From Legionellaceae bacterium (lineage in GTDB: Bacteria > Pseudomonadota > Gammaproteobacteria > Legionellales > Legionellaceae), in assembly GCA_029210265.1 (NCBI GenBank), contig JARGNP010000001.1, forward strand, positions 391,442 through 455,441: a DNA stretch of 64,000 nt, read 5' to 3'. The translations under genes were made by a program, and so were the position numbers. How positions within the stretch are numbered: position 1 is the stretch's first letter; each line of letters begins with the position of its first letter. The notes under the pieces were generated by a model, which did not search any database, was not told where the DNA came from, and saw nothing but the letters and a program-made list of their open reading frames with translations. Below are positions 56,324-64,000 of this stretch, piece after piece.

Positions 56324-56744
56324 TTATTTCATGATGATGTAAATAAAAATAAGCGACTCGCGTGAGTATTTGCGCGGCAAATATAAACATCACTCCAAGC
56401 ACAACATAATAACCGTTGCTTGAGCATACTTTTTTTAGTAAATCTAACATCAGTACGGGTACGGCAAGCCACAAGACAGAATTAAATAAAAACATCCAAC
56501 ACAAGACTGTTACAAATATACGCGTATCAAATACCCAAACATTATTCAGTAGGATAAGAAAAAGAGCCATGAATAAGCTAAACATGGCCGTTACCATAGC
56601 AATAACACCTGGTTCTTCGATGTGCGCTATCAACGAACGATAATAATCTGCTCGTAAAAAAAGAATAACAACCATGCTCAGCATATAAAAACCTATACCG
56701 ATGCTTAAAATAAGTTCCTGAAATAAAGCGGTTTCTGAGAACAT
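56307..56744 (-). CDS. Membrane protein of unknown function, 145 residues
   Basis: The protein has four hydrophobic segments (LILSIGIGFYMLSMVVILFL, VIAMVTAMFSLFMALFLILL, VLCWMFLFNSVLWLAVPVLML, and GYYVVLGVMFIFAAQILTRVAYFYL). There is no signal peptide and no recognisable family motif. It overlaps the end of the PncC-ThpR gene by 17 bases on the opposite strand. Function is unknown. Confidence 0.7.
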   Translation of the reverse strand: MFSETALFQELILSIGIGFYMLSMVVILFLRADYYRSLIAHIEEPGVIAMVTAMFSLFMALFLILLNNVWVFDTRIFVTVLCWMFLFNSVLWLAVPVLMLDLLKKVCSSNGYYVVLGVMFIFAAQILTRVAYFYLHHHEIITQVS

Positions 56745-56924
56745 AACGGACTCCTAAAAATATCTCATCTTTTCTTTATCATATAGACTAAAAATAGACC
56801 ATGTGTTTTGATTTTACAAATAATCCTTCCTTCAATCATGGGCGCGCCTCTTTTATGCTCATTTTTTCTGGTATATTATCAAGACCTAAATTTGTTTATC
56901 ATGATTTAAATGGAAGAACTTAAT

Positions 56925-58328
56925 ATGTCTGAAATAAGTACGGTTAAAGCCTGCCTAGGCGGCAACGTTCACGCAGGAACACCGGTTACCGTACGTGGCT
57001 GGGTTAAAACACGACGCGATTCAAAAGCCGGTATTTCTTTTATTAGCTTGCACGACGGCTCTTGCTTTTCCCCGATTCAAATTGTCGCACCCGCTGATTT
57101 ACCTAATTATCAAGATGAAATTCAAAAACTCACAGCTGGTTGCGCTGTTATAGCCACAGGAACCCTTGTTGCCTCACAAGGCAAAGGTCAGACATTTGAA
57201 ATTCAAGCCAATAACGTTGAAATCGCAGGCTGGGTAGAAAAACCTGAAAGTTATCCTATTCAGGCAAAGCGTCACACACTGGAGTATTTACGTGATGTGG
57301 CACACTTACGCCCACGTACCAATACCATCAGCGCTGTAACACGCGTACGCCATTGCGTGTCACAAGCTATTCATCGATTCTTACACGATCAAGGCTACTT
57401 TTGGATTCATACCCCCATTATTACCACGAACGATTGCGAAGGGGCCGGTGAGTTATTTCGTGTAAGCACACTTGATCTGCAAAATATTCCGCGAGATGAC
57501 AAGAACCAACCCGATTTTTCAAAAGATTTTTTTGGAAAAGAAACGTTTCTTACCGTTTCAGGCCAACTCAACGTTGAAGCCTATTGCCTGGCCATGTCAA
57601 AAGTATACACGTTTGGTCCGACGTTTCGTGCTGAAAACTCCCATACAAGCCGGCATTTAGCAGAATTTTGGATGGTGGAGCCTGAGCTTGCCTTTGGCAC
57701 ACTCGATGATATTTGTAACCTTTCCCAAGAATTCTTACGCTACGTATGCAAAGCTGTACTCAACGAACTACCTGACGATATGGCGTTTTTCAATCAATTT
57801 ATCGATAAAACATGCGTCCAACGCCTCGAAGATTTGGTTAAGTCTGATTTCGAAACGCTCCCTTACGGAGATGCTATTAACCTACTTGAAAAATCAAAAC
57901 AAAAATTTGAATACCCTGTCCAATGGGGCTTAGACCTGCAATCAGAACATGAGCGTTATCTTACTGAAGTTGTCTTTAAAAAACCGGTGATTATTACTAA
58001 CTATCCTAAAGATATCAAAAGCTTTTACATGCGCATGAACGATGATAATAAAACCGTGGCTGCGATGGATGTTTTAGTGCCTGGCATTGGTGAAATCATT
58101 GGTGGAAGTGCGCGTGAAGAGCGCTTAGATATTCTAGAAAGCCGTATGGACGACAACAACATCGATCAAAAACATTATCAATGGTATCTCGACCTACGAC
58201 GCTACGGCACCGTACCGCACGCCGGATTCGGCCTTGGACTGGAGCGCTTGGTGAGCTACGTAACCGGTGTTGCTAACGTCCGTGATGTTATTGCATTTCC
58301 TCGCACACCTGGGCATGCAAATTATTAA
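56925..58328 (+). CDS. asnS: Asparagine-tRNA ligase
   Basis: The start at 56925 (467 residues, E. coli length 466) is preferred over ATG 56910 because GGAAGAA lies 8 bases upstream. It has an N-terminal OB domain ([26 protein letters not shown]), then the class II core: motif 2 [21 protein letters not shown] near 230, and motif 3 [21 protein letters not shown] near 440. It charges tRNA-Asn directly. A repetitive element follows its stop. Confidence 0.97.
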   Translation: MSEISTVKACLGGNVHAGTPVTVRGWVKTRRDSKAGISFISLHDGSCFSPIQIVAPADLPNYQDEIQKLTAGCAVIATGTLVASQGKGQTFEIQANNVEIAGWVEKPESYPIQAKRHTLEYLRDVAHLRPRTNTISAVTRVRHCVSQAIHRFLHDQGYFWIHTPIITTNDCEGAGELFRVSTLDLQNIPRDDKNQPDFSKDFFGKETFLTVSGQLNVEAYCLAMSKVYTFGPTFRAENSHTSRHLAEFWMVEPELAFGTLDDICNLSQEFLRYVCKAVLNELPDDMAFFNQFIDKTCVQRLEDLVKSDFETLPYGDAINLLEKSKQKFEYPVQWGLDLQSEHERYLTEVVFKKPVIITNYPKDIKSFYMRMNDDNKTVAAMDVLVPGIGEIIGGSAREERLDILESRMDDNNIDQKHYQWYLDLRRYGTVPHAGFGLGLERLVSYVTGVANVRDVIAFPRTPGHANY

Positions 58329-58376
58329 CCAATAACAAACTTGCAAACAGCTGTTTACACTCGTTACGCCCTGAAT

Positions 58377-58438
58377 CTGGTTTTGACGTTCCTTCTCCCG
58401 CGTGAGTGGGAGAAGGTGCCCGACAGGGCGGATGAGGG
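58377..58438 (+). repeat. Left inverted repeat of the 58.4 kb element (REP-like)
   Basis: This 62-base unit starts CTGGTTTTGACGTT and ends GCGGATGAGGG. It contains an imperfect stem CCTTCTCCCGC / GTGGGAGAAGG and a second hairpin. The related hairpins at 10157 and 15618 show that the family is dispersed. Confidence 0.9.
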
Positions 58439-58670
58439 CTGAGGGGTTAGATTCAATAAATTTCAGAGCACTGCAAGACTTCAATATTACAAATGAAGCT
58501 AGACTACATGCGACTTAAAATATGCAAGAAACCTAGGTCCCACGGCTTGTCAGCGGGATCAATTCTATTTTGGTCAATACTGGCTCCCGCGGACTTTTTT
58601 AATCAAGAAGAACAACAAACAAATAAAATAATTTAATGCCCAGCTCCCATGTATGTTTAATTATTTTTAA

Positions 58671-58691
58671 TTCTGGGTTCTGGGTTCTGGG
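58671..58691. repeat. TTCTGGG repeated three times inside the element
   Basis: TTCTGGG occurs three times in tandem, and its end (CTGGGCATTA, 58687-58696) is an exact inverted partner of TAATGCCCAG at 58634-58643. This gives a large stem-loop inside the element. Confidence 0.85.
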
Positions 58692-58710
58692 CATTAGATC
58701 TGTATCTACC

Positions 58711-58772
58711 CCCTCATCCGCCCTGTCGGGCACCTTCTCCCACTCACGCGGGAGAAGGAACGTCAAAACCAG
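58711..58772 (-). repeat. Right inverted repeat of the 58.4 kb element
   Basis: It is the exact reverse complement of the left unit. Its last 29 bases (58744-58772) are read as the final nine complete codons and stop of pabA (AGFDVPSPA then TGA). Confidence 0.9.
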
Positions 58773-59511
58773 CGTCCGATTGAAAGCAGGAATAACCCAA
58801 ATCTTTTAAACTTGGGAAACATAAAAAATTACGTAACACCTGAATACCTTGCTCCGTCAAAACAGCTTCAGGGTGATACTGCAAACCAAACAGCGGGTAG
58901 TCGCGATGCGCTACCCCCATGATCACCCTGCAGCCCATTTTATCATACGTCCAAGCCGTGATTTTCCAACTGCTGGGTATAGCATCTTCTTGAACCACCA
59001 ACGAATGATAACGGGTCGCTAAAAACGAATTAGGTATGTTCGCAAATAAACCTTCTCCATCATCATGATAAATTACCGCTTGTTTACCGTGGTGTATTTC
59101 TTGCGCTTGAACCACACACCCACCGAACGCCTCAATTAAACACTGGTGGCCTAAACAAATCCCAAGCATGGGATAGTGCTTATAATATTTTTTAATTAAC
59201 ACCTGTGTTTTAAGCACCTCATGAGGACTTCCAGGACCCGGTGATAACACTAAACGTGTAGGTTTTAATATTTCTAGATTATTTAACATGGCATCCATGT
59301 GCTGAACCACCGTAACCAATGCACCTAATTGCTCAAAATAAGATTTGATGAGTTGGGTGAACGAATCATGATGATCGATTAAAAGCACATGTTCATGCTC
59401 AAATTTATGTTTATGTTTATGCTTATGCTTATGCTTATGATATTGATCTAAAACAGCCGGGCTTACTTCTGGCGTATTTTCTAATTCAAGTAACCAGCCA
59501 TAATCACTCAT
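58744..59511 (-). CDS. pabA: Aminodeoxychorismate synthase glutamine amidotransferase
   Basis: The 255-residue protein is a class I glutamine amidotransferase: LVLSPGPGSPHE near 95, the nucleophile cysteine in MLGICLGHQCLIEAFGG near 122, and the His-Glu of FGLQYHPEAVLTE near 218. Its neighbour pabB makes PabA more likely than TrpG. Two oddities: a 42-residue N-terminal extension with a run of His-Lys dipeptides before VLLIDHHDSFT, and a C-terminal tail encoded by a repetitive element. The start overlaps the pabB stop by 4 bases (ATGA), so translation is coupled. Confidence 0.9.
   Translation of the reverse strand: MSDYGWLLELENTPEVSPAVLDQYHKHKHKHKHKHKFEHEHVLLIDHHDSFTQLIKSYFEQLGALVTVVQHMDAMLNNLEILKPTRLVLSPGPGSPHEVLKTQVLIKKYYKHYPMLGICLGHQCLIEAFGGCVVQAQEIHHGKQAVIYHDDGEGLFANIPNSFLATRYHSLVVQEDAIPSSWKITAWTYDKMGCRVIMGVAHRDYPLFGLQYHPEAVLTEQGIQVLRNFLCFPSLKDLGYSCFQSDAGFDVPSPA
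59404..59445. repeat. Hexanucleotide repeat inside pabA
   Basis: Seven copies of a 6-base unit, three TTTATG then four CTTATG, code in frame for alternating His and Lys. Copy-number change would lengthen or shorten the protein by two residues without a frameshift. Confidence 0.9.
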
Positions 59512-60650
59512 GATGTAAAAAACCGAGCTTTGAGCTGCATTTCTTCGAACTCAGCTTGTTCTGTAGAGTCATGAACAATACCACCGCCCACGCCCAACTC
59601 ACCTTGAGATCCGCGGCATAATAACGTTCGAATCGGTACGTTAAAGCACATGTTATTTTCAGGGGTAATATAACCGATGGCACCGGTATAAATATGACGA
59701 GGCTCCGATTCTAAATCACGAATGATTTCCATGGTACGTCGTTTGGGCGCACCCGTAATCGACCCACACGGAAACAAATGCTGCATAATAGTCGCAAACG
59801 GTAGTTCACGTTCAACTTCACTTTGAATACAGGATGTCATTTGATGAACTGTTTCATAGCTTTCCACTTCTAATAGCCGCGATACCTGCACTGAACCAGG
59901 CTTTGATATCGCCGATAAGTCATTACGTAATAAATCCACAATCATGGTATTTTCAGCCATAGATTTAGGATCTGATTTTAAAAAAGCATAATTTGCGGCA
60001 TCATCGGCCACATCAACCGCACGAGGCATCGTGCCTTTCATAGGTTTAGCACGCATCGTTGTATTGATTTTTGAGAAAAATAATTCTGGCGAAAGCGATA
60101 AAACATCATACGCCGGCATATGCATCAAAGCAGAATATGCGACCGTTTGACGTGCACGTAACTGCCTATATAGCGCACGAGATGATCCTTCAAAATTAAA
60201 TTTATATTTTGCTGTCAAATTAACCTGGTACGTATCACCTTTACAAATATGCTGTTTGATTTTGTAAAATGCTTGACCGTATGCCGCAGCACTTATATTT
60301 AATTTAATTGAATCAATTAAGGCATCTTCATCCCCTAAATATTGATTAATATCAAAAGCTGTTAATTTTTGAGGTGATTTAAACGCAAAAAAATGCAATA
60401 AGGGAAAAGCATGTGCTTCTTTCGGTAATGCCGTAAGCCCACGTAATACATAGCCTGCTTCGTAACTTACACCTCCGGCTAAATAATAACCTTGACGTCT
60501 GAGTGCATCCACTCGCGCCAAACTTGCATCAAGCATAGCTGCATGCCAACACACCACTTCTTCACATGGCTCAGAAAACAACAGGCCTGCATAAGGCACA
60601 TCGAGTAGGCGTCTGTTTTCAAATAATATAGAAGCTGAGGTCACATTCAA
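59508..60650 (-). CDS. pabB: Aminodeoxychorismate synthase component I
   Basis: The 380-residue protein is a chorismate-binding enzyme: KGDTYQVNLTAKYKF near 145, ALMHMPAYDVLSLSPELFF near 180, MRAKPMKGTMPR near 203, ENTMIVDLLRNDL near 235, and the C-terminal FPCGSITGAPKRRTMEIIRDLE near 300 with GGGIVHDS. It turns chorismate into aminodeoxychorismate for folate. PIKGTxPR-type residues suit PabB, and the KPMKGT lysine is typical. It lacks the ~70-residue N-terminal part found in TrpE and in longer PabB proteins. Confidence 0.92.
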   Translation of the reverse strand: MNVTSASILFENRRLLDVPYAGLLFSEPCEEVVCWHAAMLDASLARVDALRRQGYYLAGGVSYEAGYVLRGLTALPKEAHAFPLLHFFAFKSPQKLTAFDINQYLGDEDALIDSIKLNISAAAYGQAFYKIKQHICKGDTYQVNLTAKYKFNFEGSSRALYRQLRARQTVAYSALMHMPAYDVLSLSPELFFSKINTTMRAKPMKGTMPRAVDVADDAANYAFLKSDPKSMAENTMIVDLLRNDLSAISKPGSVQVSRLLEVESYETVHQMTSCIQSEVERELPFATIMQHLFPCGSITGAPKRRTMEIIRDLESEPRHIYTGAIGYITPENNMCFNVPIRTLLCRGSQGELGVGGGIVHDSTEQAEFEEMQLKARFFTS

Positions 60651-60765
60651 AATAATGCTATAAATTTACGATAAAGAACGCAGAGTTTAACATGCCTCCA
60701 TTGCTTTTAAATACTCAATCTGATAATTTGTGAGCTTCTTTATTATGTGTTGCTAGGAAATAATC

Positions 60766-62148
60766 GTGTCTTCGCCCAAGCGTGTTTTAAGTGTTTTTTC
60801 GCTGGTTATGATTAACGTAATTGCCGTTGATAGTTTACGTACGCTACCTATTTCAGCACAGCTCGGTTTTTCTCTTGTTACATACTACGCTTTTGCCGCC
60901 ATCGTTTTTTTTATTCCGGTAGCCCTTGTTGCAGCTGAACTCGCCACCGCTTACCCAACCACCGGAGGCATTTATATCTGGGTACGTGAGGCCTTTGGAA
61001 GACGAACAGCCTTCATGACAATATGGCTACAATGGATTTATAACATTGTGTGGTACCCCACCATCATGGCTTTTGTAGTCGCGACACTTGCATATTTATT
61101 TGATCCTAATTTAGCCAATCATAAAATCTATTTACTCTCAACAATGATTGGACTGTTTTGGCTTTTTACTTTATTAAACTGCTTTGGTATGAAAATTTCA
61201 GGCCTTGTGAGTATGCTCGGCGCCTGCTTTGGAACCATTCTTCCGATGTTTGTGATAGCCTGTTTAGGACTTTTTTGGCTTTTCCAAGGCCGTCCACTCG
61301 CAACAGATATATCAACAAGTTGGCTGCCTGATTTTAGAGTTTTTGGTAATTTATCTCTATTTTCTGCTGTACTTTTTGGTTTGCTCGGTATGGAAATGTC
61401 CGCTGTTCATGCTGAAGAAGTCAAACAACCTCAACGCGATTATCCCCGAGCCCTGCTCTATTCAACGCTGATTATTTTTTCAACACTTGTGCTTGGCTCG
61501 CTTGCCATTATCATGGTTATTCCTAGCGAGTCGCTGAGTATGGTCTCCGGTTTAATCGATGCGTATGCGATTTTTTTTGAAGCTTATCACCTCGCCTGGT
61601 TAACCCCCATTGTTGCTGTTCTAATCGTACTGGGTGCCATCAGCGGCATTTCAGCTTGGATTATTGGTCCAACCAAAGGCCTACTGGTTGCAGCTCGCGA
61701 TGGTTGTATTCCCAAAAGATTTACAACAACGAACAAACACGGCACACCCACGACGATTTTAATCACGCAAGCAGTTATTTTCACCTGTTTAACCAGTATT
61801 TTTGTACTGTTTAAAACCATCAATGCAGCCTACTGGATGCTCAGTGCCATGTGCGCACAAATGGCGCTTTTGGTTTATGTCTTTATGTTCGCAGCGGTGA
61901 TTAAGCTACGTTACAGCAAACCAAACCAACGAGGTGCTTACCGTATTCCCGGAGGACTTCTTGGTGTATGGCTGGTTGCAGGCACAGGGATTATTTGCTG
62001 TGTGTTAACTATCTTGATTGGCTTCGTTCCACCAACACAGATTCCAATTCACAACGTTGCACTCTTTGAAGCGTTTTTAATTGGCGGTTTACTCTTTTTT
62101 ACAGCTACACCTTGGTTTTTTGTAAAAAAAGAATTACTTTCAGAATAA
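60766..62148 (+). CDS. APC-family amino acid transporter
   Basis: The 460-residue protein has about twelve membrane segments and the APC features ELATAYPTTGGIYIWVREAFG near 66 and MEMSAVHAEEVKQPQRDYPRALL near 208. It resembles the glutamate/GABA antiporter subgroup (GadC-like) in the TGGIYIWV and HAEEVKxPxRDYPRA motifs, but substrate cannot be told. The start is GTG 60766, with AGGA 8 bases upstream. Legionella-type genomes carry many APC transporters for host amino acids; that link is inference. Its end overlaps the facing hydrolase by 44 bases. Confidence 0.88.
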   Translation: MSSPKRVLSVFSLVMINVIAVDSLRTLPISAQLGFSLVTYYAFAAIVFFIPVALVAAELATAYPTTGGIYIWVREAFGRRTAFMTIWLQWIYNIVWYPTIMAFVVATLAYLFDPNLANHKIYLLSTMIGLFWLFTLLNCFGMKISGLVSMLGACFGTILPMFVIACLGLFWLFQGRPLATDISTSWLPDFRVFGNLSLFSAVLFGLLGMEMSAVHAEEVKQPQRDYPRALLYSTLIIFSTLVLGSLAIIMVIPSESLSMVSGLIDAYAIFFEAYHLAWLTPIVAVLIVLGAISGISAWIIGPTKGLLVAARDGCIPKRFTTTNKHGTPTTILITQAVIFTCLTSIFVLFKTINAAYWMLSAMCAQMALLVYVFMFAAVIKLRYSKPNQRGAYRIPGGLLGVWLVAGTGIICCVLTILIGFVPPTQIPIHNVALFEAFLIGGLLFFTATPWFFVKKELLSE

Positions 62149-62920
62149 GCTCAGCCGTTGCTTGGGGATGCTCAAACGGAAACATATGCGTCCCCTCTGT
62201 TTTAAACGATGAAATACCGTAGCGTCGCTGCATATGACGTCGATCGGTTACATGAATCACATCACTATCACTCCCATAAATTAAAGCGCTCGGAACATGT
62301 AGCTTTTTCGGATAAGCTGATAGTGAGTGCGGCATCGTACGATAAATTTGATACTCAATCTTTGAATCAAAACGCAAAGTACAACCCGACGCATTCTGCG
62401 TCATGCCATAATCAATATAATCATATAAACAAGCGTCGGTAAAATGCTTAAAAAGCTCACGGCGTTTTAAGTACCCAAACGCTGCGTCACGTGTTGGCCA
62501 ATGACGTCGTCGAAATTGAGTACGCTGCGCGGGTGTTATTTTATCAATAAAACCTAATGCTTTAGAGAGATGAAGCCCCCGCTGCCTTATCCGGCTTAAT
62601 AAAGGCGAATCGAGTAAAATAATTGCTTTAAATAAATCAGGTTCTTTTAACGCAGCTAATATATTTAATACACCGCCAAGTGAATGCCCCACAGCCACCA
62701 CAGGCTCATCTGACTTGCTGCGTACACTTGCTATGACTTCATCTGTAAGTGCTTCCCAGTTATCTAAAACAGGAAATTCAGGCGTATGTCCAACTTTGTC
62801 AATATAATCGCACTCAAAATACGGCGCAAGTGCGGTGAGCATTTGTCGATAACAAGGCGAAGGAAAGCCATTCCCATGTGAAAAATGAAGTTTAGGTTTA
62901 TCCCCCAATTGCTCACTCAT
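62105..62920 (-). CDS. Alpha/beta hydrolase
   Basis: The 271-residue protein has HFSHGNGFPSPCYRQML near 15, the nucleophile serine in VVAVGHSLGGVLNILAAL near 78, LIYGSDSDVIHVTDRR near 225 with the acid, and a His in TEGTHMFPFEHPQ near 245. It belongs to the AB hydrolase 1 fold; the substrate is unknown. It is coupled to the DUF1189 gene by a 4-base overlap, so the two may act together. Confidence 0.85.
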   Translation of the reverse strand: MSEQLGDKPKLHFSHGNGFPSPCYRQMLTALAPYFECDYIDKVGHTPEFPVLDNWEALTDEVIASVRSKSDEPVVAVGHSLGGVLNILAALKEPDLFKAIILLDSPLLSRIRQRGLHLSKALGFIDKITPAQRTQFRRRHWPTRDAAFGYLKRRELFKHFTDACLYDYIDYGMTQNASGCTLRFDSKIEYQIYRTMPHSLSAYPKKLHVPSALIYGSDSDVIHVTDRRHMQRRYGISSFKTEGTHMFPFEHPQATAELILKVILFLQKTKV

Positions 62921-63828
62921 CTAACAGCGATCATCCGACTCGCTTGTCGATAGGCAATAACGCCGAAACAAAAATATAATGCGAGCAACGCGACATACAC
63001 AAAACCTTTACCTGGAATGACCCCGTCAAACAAAACCAAGACCGAGCAAATAACGGCAAGCGGTGTGGAAGCGACAAAAAGAAGGCGTGATGACTCAAAA
63101 AAAGAAAGCTCAATTTTAAACGCCATGCGTGCTGTAAACTGAGCAAAAAGAACCATGGATAATAAGATCGTCATAAACACAGAAGCATTCAACGACACAA
63201 CGATCGGATAAACGGCGATAAGACATATATTTTTCAAAGCTTTTATATGCAACGTATCAAGCCATGATGTAATCCAAAAATCTTCATTTTCTATCGATTC
63301 CCAAGGAATAACGGAGTCTTTGTCTTCTAGCTTTTTTTCTTTATCCGTATACAAAAAATCTAAAAACCTAAAATTAACATGCATATCATGCTTGGTTACT
63401 AAAATTGAAGCCAATGGATAATTTGGATCAGGTAACTGATTAATATGGCCTTCTGTATCAATTATACTAATAACCTCATCGTTCTTATTTTTAATTAAAT
63501 AAGGCATGGCTCGATCAAAAAAAACTTCGCCCGAACGAATAGAAAGTGGCGGTAAGCTCTTAAGAGGCGTTAAGATTTTTGTTTCTATGACTTGATTCAA
63601 CGACCACATCAGCTGGATTGCATGAGGAAATGTCATCACGGAAAGCATGATGAAAAAATAAAGCACGCCCAAGCCTCGCCAGCGTCGGACCACATCAACG
63701 TATAATTTACTTGAAAAAAACGCCAAATAAAAAGCATGCCTGGCCTTATACTCAGGCGCTTCACGTGCGGGTTTATTTTTGTTGTTTTTATTATTTTGTT
63801 TAAATACCGCAGGTAACAACGATTTCAC
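62917..63828 (-). CDS. DUF1189-like membrane protein
   Basis: The 303-residue protein has a basic N-terminus (NNKNNKNKPAREAPEY), then five hydrophobic segments: VLYFFIMLSVMTF near 55, then a long soluble region of about 120 residues, then ICLIAVYPIVVSL and three near the C-terminus. The layout and YKARHAFYLAFFSSKLYVDVVRRWRG near 28 resemble DUF1189 proteins; the call is from memory. Function is unknown. It starts 82 bases from the end of the ClC gene. Confidence 0.72.
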   Translation of the reverse strand: MKSLLPAVFKQNNKNNKNKPAREAPEYKARHAFYLAFFSSKLYVDVVRRWRGLGVLYFFIMLSVMTFPHAIQLMWSLNQVIETKILTPLKSLPPLSIRSGEVFFDRAMPYLIKNKNDEVISIIDTEGHINQLPDPNYPLASILVTKHDMHVNFRFLDFLYTDKEKKLEDKDSVIPWESIENEDFWITSWLDTLHIKALKNICLIAVYPIVVSLNASVFMTILLSMVLFAQFTARMAFKIELSFFESSRLLFVASTPLAVICSVLVLFDGVIPGKGFVYVALLALYFCFGVIAYRQASRMIAVR

Positions 63829-63843
63829 ATGGTCTCCAAAATA

Positions 63844-64000
63844 TTACGTTTGTTGCTTATTATTAGTGAGCGTACGTCGCAATAATTGCGTATAAATCGG
63901 TGGTACACCAGCCAATTGAACCACCGTTGTTGCCGTCAAACACGCGATCATGAGCGGTAAAATTAACGCATAATTTTGCGTCATTTCAACCACCAAAACA
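63844..64000 (-). CDS. ClC-type chloride channel (C-terminal end only)
   Basis: The right edge cuts this gene; only 51 C-terminal residues are present, ending at the stop codon 63844-63846. They read VVEMTQNYALILPLMIACLTA, then GVPPIYTQLLRRTL. The EMTQNYxLILPLMIA stretch is conserved near the end of the membrane domain of ClC channels and exchangers. No CBS domains follow, as in short bacterial forms. Confidence is limited by the short segment. Confidence 0.75.
   Translation of the reverse strand, partial: VLVVEMTQNYALILPLMIACLTATTVVQLAGVPPIYTQLLRRTLTNNKQQT

Larger units (their letters stand above)
58377..58772. mobile_element. 396-bp non-coding element with perfect 62-bp terminal inverted repeats
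   Basis: The left end (58377-58438) and right end (58711-58772) are exact 62-base reverse complements. Each end contains the hairpins CCTTCTCCC...GGGAGAAGG and GCCCGACAGGGC. No credible CDS lies between. The element spans the gap between asnS and pabA and supplies the last codons and stop of pabA. It looks like a MITE or a pair of inverted REP units; no target duplication or transposase is seen. Confidence 0.7.

Noticed and set aside
58194-58484. A reverse-strand ORF of 96 residues across the end of asnS and the repeat
   Set aside because: It consists of asnS antisense plus hairpin sequence, with no ribosome site and no coding character.
59508-60650. Assigning the pair as trpG-trpE
   Set aside because: The large subunit is only 380 residues and carries PabB-type motifs (KPMKGT). 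No other trp genes lie nearby.
1-64000. CRISPR arrays, tRNA and rRNA genes, prophage genes
   Set aside because: I saw no spaced direct repeats of CRISPR type, no cloverleaf-like conserved tRNA sequences, no rRNA sequence, and no integrase, transposase or phage structural genes.

Overview
The window is a chromosomal segment of a gammaproteobacterium, most likely in or near the Legionellales. This is inferred from several things together: the 180-kDa NAD-glutamate dehydrogenase, a type II secretion block running only gspF to gspK (the lspFGHIJK layout of Legionella), the biotin genes bioA/bioB-F-H, an EnhB-like exported protein, a DUF1566 surface protein, a DUF1189 protein and several long unknown proteins with effector-like features. 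Base composition is moderately AT-rich. I saw no tRNA, rRNA, CRISPR array, prophage or complete insertion sequence.

Layout. 0-9 kb: a left-reading block with an ABC-F ATPase (cut by the edge), a cytochrome b561, gdhB, an L,D-transpeptidase and a succinate-semialdehyde-type dehydrogenase. 9-12.2 kb: an EnhB-like protein, a redoxin and the ribosomal operon rpsF-rpsR-DUF2232-rplI. 12.2-17.1 kb: a 980-residue unknown protein, a 104-residue neighbour, and glnA. 17.3-21.4 kb: gspFGHIJK, tightly overlapping. 21.4-27.7 kb: arfB, mltA, mutH, a MscK-type channel, a DUF502 protein and an FmdB zinc ribbon. 27.8-32.9 kb: bioA diverging from bioBFH, then mutM. 32.9-39.8 kb: an accessory stretch holding a 351-residue protein ending in a CaaX-like box, a type IV pilin, bolA, two tandem paralogous unknown proteins and a DUF1566 exported protein. 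39.9-46.5 kb: mutS-tamA-tamB. 46.5-49.4 kb: hemB, a cold-shock protein, hemH and a small unknown. 49.4-53.6 kb: cytochrome oxidase assembly genes (surf1, a thioredoxin-like gene, ctaA, ctaB, sco1) facing a DUF2909 gene. 53.6-58.3 kb: small exported and redox genes, a dienelactone hydrolase, a PncC-ThpR fusion, a membrane protein and asnS. 58.4-58.8 kb: a 396-bp element with perfect 62-bp inverted ends. 58.7-64 kb: pabA, pabB, an APC transporter, an alpha/beta hydrolase, a DUF1189 protein and the end of a ClC channel.

How the genes work together. Heme synthesis (hemB, hemH) and heme A synthesis with oxidase assembly lie a few kilobases apart and serve aerobic respiration. tamA and tamB form the outer-membrane assembly pair. 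bioBFHA make biotin but lack bioC and bioD here. mutS, mutH and mutM are all present, so the window carries much of the DNA repair set. The most interesting material is the 32.9-39.8 kb stretch and the 12.3-15.2 kb gene, which look like candidate host-directed proteins. The 351-residue protein combines an acidic C-terminal block with a terminal Cys-Cys-Asn-Ile-Met, which could be both a type IV secretion signal and a host prenylation site. This is a hypothesis from the sequence only.
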